Shown one piece after another: positions 7,228 to 10,969 of a DNA stretch of 10,969 nt. Numbering within the stretch: position 1 is the stretch's first letter; every line of letters begins with the position of its first letter. The notes beneath the pieces are model-generated. The model worked only from the letters and a program-made list of their open reading frames with translations. It did not search any database and was not told the DNA's origin. Origin of the DNA: Thermodesulfatator sp. (GTDB lineage: Bacteria > Desulfobacterota > Thermodesulfobacteria > Thermodesulfobacteriales > Thermodesulfobacteriaceae); NCBI GenBank assembly GCA_027036915.1, contig JALWCD010000089.1, forward strand, positions 1-10,969, given 5' to 3'. The translations under genes and the position numbers were made by a program.

Positions 7228-8010
7228 TCATTTAAGGGAGAGCAGGAAACGATTGAGTTCCAGGGCCGCGGTGAAGGCGTTCAGGCCCGGACGGGCGAAC
7301 TCGAGCTCCTCCACCCGGAGGACCCGGCTCCTCAGGCTCCGGAAGTAAGGACGTTTTTTGGGAGGGGTGGGGTGGCGATTCATGGGTCCCACCTGGTAGA
7401 TGTAGACCTCCGGGTCCAGGGCCAGGACCTTCTCCGGGGAGAGGAGGATGTGTTTACGGGGAACGGTGATGAGATTGCGGCCCCCGGCCACCCGAATGAT
7501 GTCGTTCACGATGCTCCGGGCTCCGGCCACCTTGAGGGGGGTGGCGCTCACCTCGTAGATGACGGTCACGGGTCTGGGAAGCGGTTTGATCCGGGAAAGG
7601 AGGGTCGAGAGTATTTCGACCAGGTCTTCCGCGGCCTGGCGGCGTCCCAGAACCTCTCCCAGATTCCTTATACAGACCAGGATCTCCTGCAGGGTACGGG
7701 GATCGTAACGGAAGACCCGGGTCGAAAGCTTGCGGGCCAGGGCCTCGGGGAAGGCCCGGCGGGAGCCCACGATGAGGAGATCCGGGTCCAGGGCCCGCAC
7801 CAGCTCCAGGTTGGGCCGAAGATGGGAGCCCACCCGGACCGCCCCGGGATAGGTCCGGTCGTACCGGGTGACGCCCACCACCTCGCGGTCGGAAACTCCC
7901 AGGGCCCGCAGAACGGGACTGGCCGCGGGGTAAAGGACCACGATCCGCAGGGCGGAGGCCGAACCGCTGAGAAACCAGAAAAGAATGAGCCCCAGGCAGA
8001 TTCCCCTCAT
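7228..8010 (-). CDS. Periplasmic substrate-binding protein, BtuF/FecB type
   Basis: A 260-residue solute-binding protein for the adjacent importer. Residues 1-20 form a classic signal peptide (hydrophobic core LGLILFWFLSG, then SASA as signal peptidase I site), so it should be exported and free in the periplasm. There is no lipobox cysteine at the cleavage site; C5 is too early. The two-lobed class III fold (Periplasmic_binding_2) is indicated by VTRYDRTYPGAVRVGSH, LRPNLELVRALDPDLLIVG and, in the second lobe, GGRNLI and LSPEKVLALDPEVYIYQVG. The ATG at 8010 overlaps the stop of the ATPase gene by four bases (ATGA). Proteins of this family bind cobalamin, ferric siderophores or heme. The neighbouring cbi genes favour a corrinoid, but sequence alone does not decide. 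Confidence 0.85.
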   Translation of the reverse strand: MRGICLGLILFWFLSGSASALRIVVLYPAASPVLRALGVSDREVVGVTRYDRTYPGAVRVGSHLRPNLELVRALDPDLLIVGSRRAFPEALARKLSTRVFRYDPRTLQEILVCIRNLGEVLGRRQAAEDLVEILSTLLSRIKPLPRPVTVIYEVSATPLKVAGARSIVNDIIRVAGGRNLITVPRKHILLSPEKVLALDPEVYIYQVGPMNRHPTPPKKRPYFRSLRSRVLRVEELEFARPGLNAFTAALELNRFLLSLK

Positions 8011-8786
8011 GCCCGACCTCCTTCCCGGGAAAGGTCTATGGAGAGAAGCCTCTCCCCGCCGTATTCCACGAATTTTACCTCCACTCCCATGACTTCACCC
8101 AGAAGGGTTTCGGAGAGTTCGGATCGGCCGAGATCGGCCCGCAGGCTGCCCTCCTTAAGGAGAAGAAACCGATCGAAGTACTTGACCGCCAGGCCCAGAT
8201 CGTGGAGCACGGTCACACAGAGGCCCTCTTTCCTCCGCACGTAAGACCGCAGGAGACGCACGAAAAGGTGCTGATGCCGGAGATCCACGGCGTTGAAGGG
8301 TTCGTCCAGGAGAAGGACCGGGGCCTCGCGGTTCAGGGCCCGGGCGAGCAGCACCCTCTGTCTCTCCCCCCCGGAGAGTTCGCCGAAAAGACGCCCCCCG
8401 AGGGCTTCGAGGTCGAAGAGTTTGAGGAGACGGGCGGTGGCCCGGTGGTCGGCCTCGGTGTAGCGCCGTCCGGAAAGGAGGGGGTAACGGCCGGTGAGGA
8501 CCACGTAGAAGACCTCGAAGGGCAGGCCCAGATGTCCTCCCTGGGGAAGGTAGCTCAGACGCCGGTATCTCTCCTTTTCGGGGATAGTCCGGAGGTCCTC
8601 ACCCCCCAGAAGAAGAGTCCCGCGATAGTTACGTAGGCCGGCCAGGGCCGAAAGCAGGGTGGATTTCCCGCTGCCGTTGGGACCGAGCACGGCCACCATC
8701 TGCCCGGCCGAAAGGCGCAGTTCCGGGATGCGGAGGCGAAAGTCACCCTGTCTGACCTCGAAGTCGCGCAGCTCAAGCCAGTTCAT
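8007..8786 (-). CDS. ABC transporter ATPase, BtuD/FecE type
   Basis: A 259-residue nucleotide-binding subunit acting on the cytoplasmic face of the permease. Walker A is GPNGSGKST (35-43), Q-loop Q82 (YLPQGG), signature LSGGERQR (137-144), Walker B VLLLDEP (157-163) and switch histidine H195 (VLHDLGLA). Length and motif spacing match importers of the iron-siderophore/B12 group. It overlaps the permease gene upstream by 14 bases and the binding-protein gene downstream by four, so the three components are translated as a coupled set. Every catalytic motif is intact. Confidence 0.93.
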   Translation of the reverse strand: MNWLELRDFEVRQGDFRLRIPELRLSAGQMVAVLGPNGSGKSTLLSALAGLRNYRGTLLLGGEDLRTIPEKERYRRLSYLPQGGHLGLPFEVFYVVLTGRYPLLSGRRYTEADHRATARLLKLFDLEALGGRLFGELSGGERQRVLLARALNREAPVLLLDEPFNAVDLRHQHLFVRLLRSYVRRKEGLCVTVLHDLGLAVKYFDRFLLLKEGSLRADLGRSELSETLLGEVMGVEVKFVEYGGERLLSIDLSREGGRA

Positions 8787-9777
8787 AGAGCTCCCGCTTG
8801 CGCTTGAGAAGGAGATAAAGGAAGAAGAGCCCTCCCAGGGTGGAGGTCAGGACCCCTACCGGAAGTTCCTGCCCCTGGGGAAGGAGGGTGCGGGCCAGGA
8901 GGTCGGCCAGCATCATGAAGGCCGCCCCGAAAAGAAGCCCGAAGGGCACCAGGACTCCGGCCCGCAGGAAACCGGCCAGCCGCAGCAGGTGGGGCACGAT
9001 GAGCCCCACAAAACCGATGATCCCGGAGAAGGCCACGCTTACGGCCGTAAGGAGAGCCCCGGCCAGGAGCAGTTCCCGGCGCAGACGATAGAGGGGGACC
9101 CCGCTTGAGAGCGCGGTCTCGTCGTCAAAGGCCGTAAGGTCCAGGGCCGGGGCCCGGAGGAGACCGTAGAGGGCGGAGGCGAAAACCGCTCCGGCCAGAA
9201 ACCCCACCCGGGCGTAGGTGGCGTTCTGGAAGCCCCCCATGAGCCAGAACACGATGGAGGCCAGGGAGTCCTCGGCCAGGAACTTAAGCAGGCTGATGAC
9301 CGCGGAGGCGAAGGTGTTGACCACGATGCCGGCCAGCAGCATGGTTACCGGAAGGAGCCGCCCCCGGAGGGAGGCGATCCGAAAGACCGCCAGAAGACCC
9401 AGCAGGGTTCCGCCCAGGGCGGCCGGGAGCACCAGTTTCTCCCCTGCCAGCAAAAGGGCCAGGACGGCGCCCAGGGCCGAGGAGGCCGAGGCCCCGGTGG
9501 TGAAGGCGTCGGCGAGAGGGTTCTGCATCACGTACTGGAAATAGAGTCCGGCCAGGGCCAGGGCCGCGCCCGTAAAACCCGCAAGGAGGACCCGGGGAAG
9601 ACGCACCTCGAGGAGTATGCGGCGGCCGGTCTCGTCCAGGTGGAAGATCTCAAGAGGCACGGCCCCGTGGCTTATAGCCAGACCGAAGATCAGGCCCAGG
9701 AGAAGAAAAAGGCCCCCCAGGGCCAGGAGTTCCCGGCGGTTGCCCGGCCTAAGGCGCGGAGCTAAACTTGAGCCCAT
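8773..9777 (-). CDS. ABC transporter permease, FecCD/BtuC family
   Basis: A 334-residue inner-membrane permease with about nine or ten hydrophobic segments. Family motifs occur in order: RLPRVLLAGFTGAALALAG, then FQYVMQNPLADAFTTGASAS (about 80-100), then GIIGFVGLIVPHLLRLAGF (about 250), ADLLARTLLP and QELPVGVLTSTLGGLFFLYL near the end. Together with the two downstream genes it makes a complete BtuCDF-type importer; one permease gene would supply a homodimer. No TonB-dependent receptor is in the window. Its ATG (9777-9775) overlaps the start codon of cbiC on the other strand, so its promoter must lie inside cbiC. The usual GxPFF near the C-terminus is GGLFF here. The family is certain; corrinoid specificity is inferred from context. 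Confidence 0.93.
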   Translation of the reverse strand: MGSSLAPRLRPGNRRELLALGGLFLLLGLIFGLAISHGAVPLEIFHLDETGRRILLEVRLPRVLLAGFTGAALALAGLYFQYVMQNPLADAFTTGASASSALGAVLALLLAGEKLVLPAALGGTLLGLLAVFRIASLRGRLLPVTMLLAGIVVNTFASAVISLLKFLAEDSLASIVFWLMGGFQNATYARVGFLAGAVFASALYGLLRAPALDLTAFDDETALSSGVPLYRLRRELLLAGALLTAVSVAFSGIIGFVGLIVPHLLRLAGFLRAGVLVPFGLLFGAAFMMLADLLARTLLPQGQELPVGVLTSTLGGLFFLYLLLKRKRELYELA

Positions 9778-9778
9778 G
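9775..9778. other. CATG shared by two divergent start codons
   Basis: The palindrome CATG supplies ATG to the permease on the minus strand (9777-9775) and ATG to cbiC on the plus strand (9776-9778). The divergent genes therefore have no intergenic space, and promoters and leader sequences of each must lie in the coding part of the other. Neither start has a well-placed Shine-Dalgarno. GTG 9797 is an alternative cbiC start but has no better site. I see no alternative ATG or GTG near the permease N-terminus. Confidence 0.6.
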
Positions 9779-10663
9779 GAAACGTCCGTCCTCTGGGTGG
9801 TTGACTCCAGTATAAAGGAGCTTTTTCCGGCCCTGAAGGGGCCTTTTGAGGTCGTTGAGGAAGCGGAGCTTGAAGGGCGGCTTGAGCAGGCCCGGCGTCA
9901 GGGCCTTAAGCGGGTATGGGTGGTGCCTCTCGGTTCTAAGTCCCTCCGGGAAAGGGTCAAGGCCCGGCTCTCAGGGGGCAAGGAGCCTGAAATCCTACTG
10001 GCCGAGGACCAGCCCGAACGTTTCACGGAGGAAGCCCTGGCGCTCCTCGAGGGGCCTCCCTCGCCGCGGAAAATAGAACCCTTAAGTTTTGAGATCGTAA
10101 GGTCCCTGGTGGACCTTTCTTCTTTTTCGGAAGAGGTCCACCCCCTGGTCCTGCGCCTGATCCACGCCTCCGGAGACCCCGAATTTCTCCGGACCCTGGT
10201 GATCCACCCGGAGGCCGTGAGGACCGGCCTGGCCCTTCTCAAAGAGGGCTGCGAGGTGGTGGTGGACGTGGAGATGGTGGCCGCAGGGGTGGACCGGAAG
10301 AGGCTTTCGGCCCTCGGGGGGCGGCTTCTATGTGGGGTGGCGCAGGGCCGGAACCCCCCGCCGGGTCAGACCCGCACGGCCTACGGCCTGGAAAAGACCC
10401 TGGCCGAGAATCCCGGGGTGGGGGTGGTGGCGGTGGGCAACGCCCCCACGGCCCTTCTGGCGGCCATCCGGTGGCTGCGGGAAAACCCCCGGCCGGTGCT
10501 GGTGATCGGGTTTCCGGTGGGGTTCGTGCGGGCGGCGGAAGCCAAACTCCTCCTCACCCGCCAGCCTTATCCCTACCTAACCAACTACGGCCCCCGCGGG
10601 GGATCGGCCCTGGCGGCCGCGGCCCTAAACGCCCTCATCCGCATGGCTCATGGCCAGACGTAA
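9776..10663 (+). CDS. cbiC: Cobalt-precorrin-8 methylmutase with N-terminal extension
   Basis: The C-terminal part (about 99-295) is the CbiC/CobH enzyme that shifts the C-11 methyl group to C-12 of (cobalt-)precorrin-8, giving (cobyrinate) hydrogenobyrinate. It starts with IEPLSFEIVRSLVD and shows the catalytic histidine H130 (LIHASGDPEF). VDVEMVAAG, GVAQGRNPPPGQTRTA, VGNAPTAL, VIGFPVGFVRAAEAK and GGSALAAAALNAL follow in normal order. CbiC proteins usually have about 200-215 residues, so the first 98 or so are extra. Within them, LEQARRQGLKRVWVVPL (37-52) and following residues resemble one half of a CbiX-type chelatase domain, without the metal-binding histidines (inference). A start further upstream would lie wholly within the antisense of the permease gene and is rejected. 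cbiD overlaps the 3' end by 14 bases. The cobalt-dependent pathway name is chosen because cbiD follows. Confidence 0.88.
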   Translation: METSVLWVVDSSIKELFPALKGPFEVVEEAELEGRLEQARRQGLKRVWVVPLGSKSLRERVKARLSGGKEPEILLAEDQPERFTEEALALLEGPPSPRKIEPLSFEIVRSLVDLSSFSEEVHPLVLRLIHASGDPEFLRTLVIHPEAVRTGLALLKEGCEVVVDVEMVAAGVDRKRLSALGGRLLCGVAQGRNPPPGQTRTAYGLEKTLAENPGVGVVAVGNAPTALLAAIRWLRENPRPVLVIGFPVGFVRAAEAKLLLTRQPYPYLTNYGPRGGSALAAAALNALIRMAHGQT

Positions 10664-10969
10664 ACTCCGCACGGGCTATACCACCGGGGCCTGCGCGGCC
10701 GCGGCAGCCAAGGCCGCGGTCCTGGTCCTTCTCGGAGAAAGTCCCTCGCAGGTGGAGATTCCCTTCCCGGATGGGCTCCGCCGGAGTTTACCCGTGCACC
10801 GGATCCACCGCCGGGGGGACCTCGCGGTGGCCTCCGTGATTAAGGACGCCGGCGACGACCCGGACGTCACGCACGGAGTGGAGGTGGTGGTCACGGCCCG
10901 GTGGCTTCCGGAAAACGAGGGCCGGATAGAACTGCGGGCCGGCGAGGGGGTGGGCCGGGTGACCAAACC
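10650..10969 (+). CDS. cbiD: Cobalt-precorrin-5B C1-methyltransferase, N-terminal part
   Basis: The first 106 residues of CbiD, cut by the window edge; the full protein is about 350-380 residues. CbiD methylates C-1 of the corrin ring in the anaerobic cobalamin pathway. The start MARRKLRTGYTTGACAAAAA is the diagnostic N-terminus. VIKDAGDDPDVTHG (63-76) and GVGRVTK (100-106) are also characteristic. ATG 10650 lies inside the last codons of cbiC in another frame, so the two are probably translationally coupled. No clear Shine-Dalgarno is visible. Together with cbiC it suggests that more corrin genes follow to the right. Confidence 0.93.
   Translation, partial: MARRKLRTGYTTGACAAAAAKAAVLVLLGESPSQVEIPFPDGLRRSLPVHRIHRRGDLAVASVIKDAGDDPDVTHGVEVVVTARWLPENEGRIELRAGEGVGRVTK

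Noticed and set aside
9617..9775. Possible upstream extension of cbiC by 53 codons
   Set aside because: The stretch is the antisense of the permease N-terminus, is Arg/Pro/Ser-rich and has no CbiC similarity.
9801..9820. TTGACT followed by TATAAAGGAG, looking like promoter plus Shine-Dalgarno
   Set aside because: The two boxes are only four bases apart, and no start codon follows the AAGGAG at usable distance. It lies within the coding sequence of cbiC.

Overview
The window holds eleven recognisable genes with almost no intergenic DNA. Apart from its left end, hand counts give about 63% GC at 601-900 and a similar look throughout. Overlapping genes, a periplasmic-type binding protein without a lipobox, hslVU directly behind a xerC-type recombinase, and anaerobic-type cobalamin genes (cbiC, cbiD) suggest a Gram-negative anaerobe. 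It is perhaps a thermophilic Desulfobacterota/Thermodesulfobacteria-like lineage, but that placement is an inference of low to moderate confidence and is not proven by any marker here.

Left end (1-1787, minus strand): a predicted ABC-class ATPase (COG3044/PF09818 type). Its promoter-proximal part (about 600-1787) looks like the rest of the window. From codon 397 on (below position 600) the composition changes abruptly to about 78% GC with almost pure G/C third positions. The gene then runs into a large imperfect inverted repeat (1-189) whose left arm encodes a second copy of the same protein's C-terminus on the plus strand. This is the strangest part of the window. A chimeric, folded-back contig end is the simplest explanation.

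1788-1851: a short AT-rich divergent intergenic region with a good sigma70-like promoter for the plus-strand operon.

1852-6433 (plus strand): a tightly packed operon of a double-PAS hybrid histidine kinase/receiver protein, a XerC-type tyrosine recombinase, HslV (peptidase) and HslU (unfoldase). The last three correspond to the codV-clpQ-clpY order known from Bacillus. All HslVU and XerC catalytic residues are visible, so these look functional.

6453-9777 (minus strand): an operon transcribed FecCD/BtuC-type permease, then BtuD-type ATPase, then BtuF-type binding protein, then a metallo-beta-lactamase-fold hydrolase. It ends in a hairpin at the convergent junction with hslU.

9776-10969 (plus strand): cbiC, with an unusual N-terminal extension of about 100 residues, overlapping cbiD, which leaves the window. 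Start codons of the permease and cbiC overlap in a single CATG. The uptake genes lie back to back with corrin-ring biosynthesis genes, so corrinoid (or cobalt/metal-chelate) import is the most likely role of the transporter.

I found no rRNA, tRNA, CRISPR array, IS element, riboswitch or convincing new defence system. The items worth a second look are the compositional break and fold-back at the left end, the cbiC extension, the CATG divergent start, and the sensor kinase wired into the xerC-hslVU operon.
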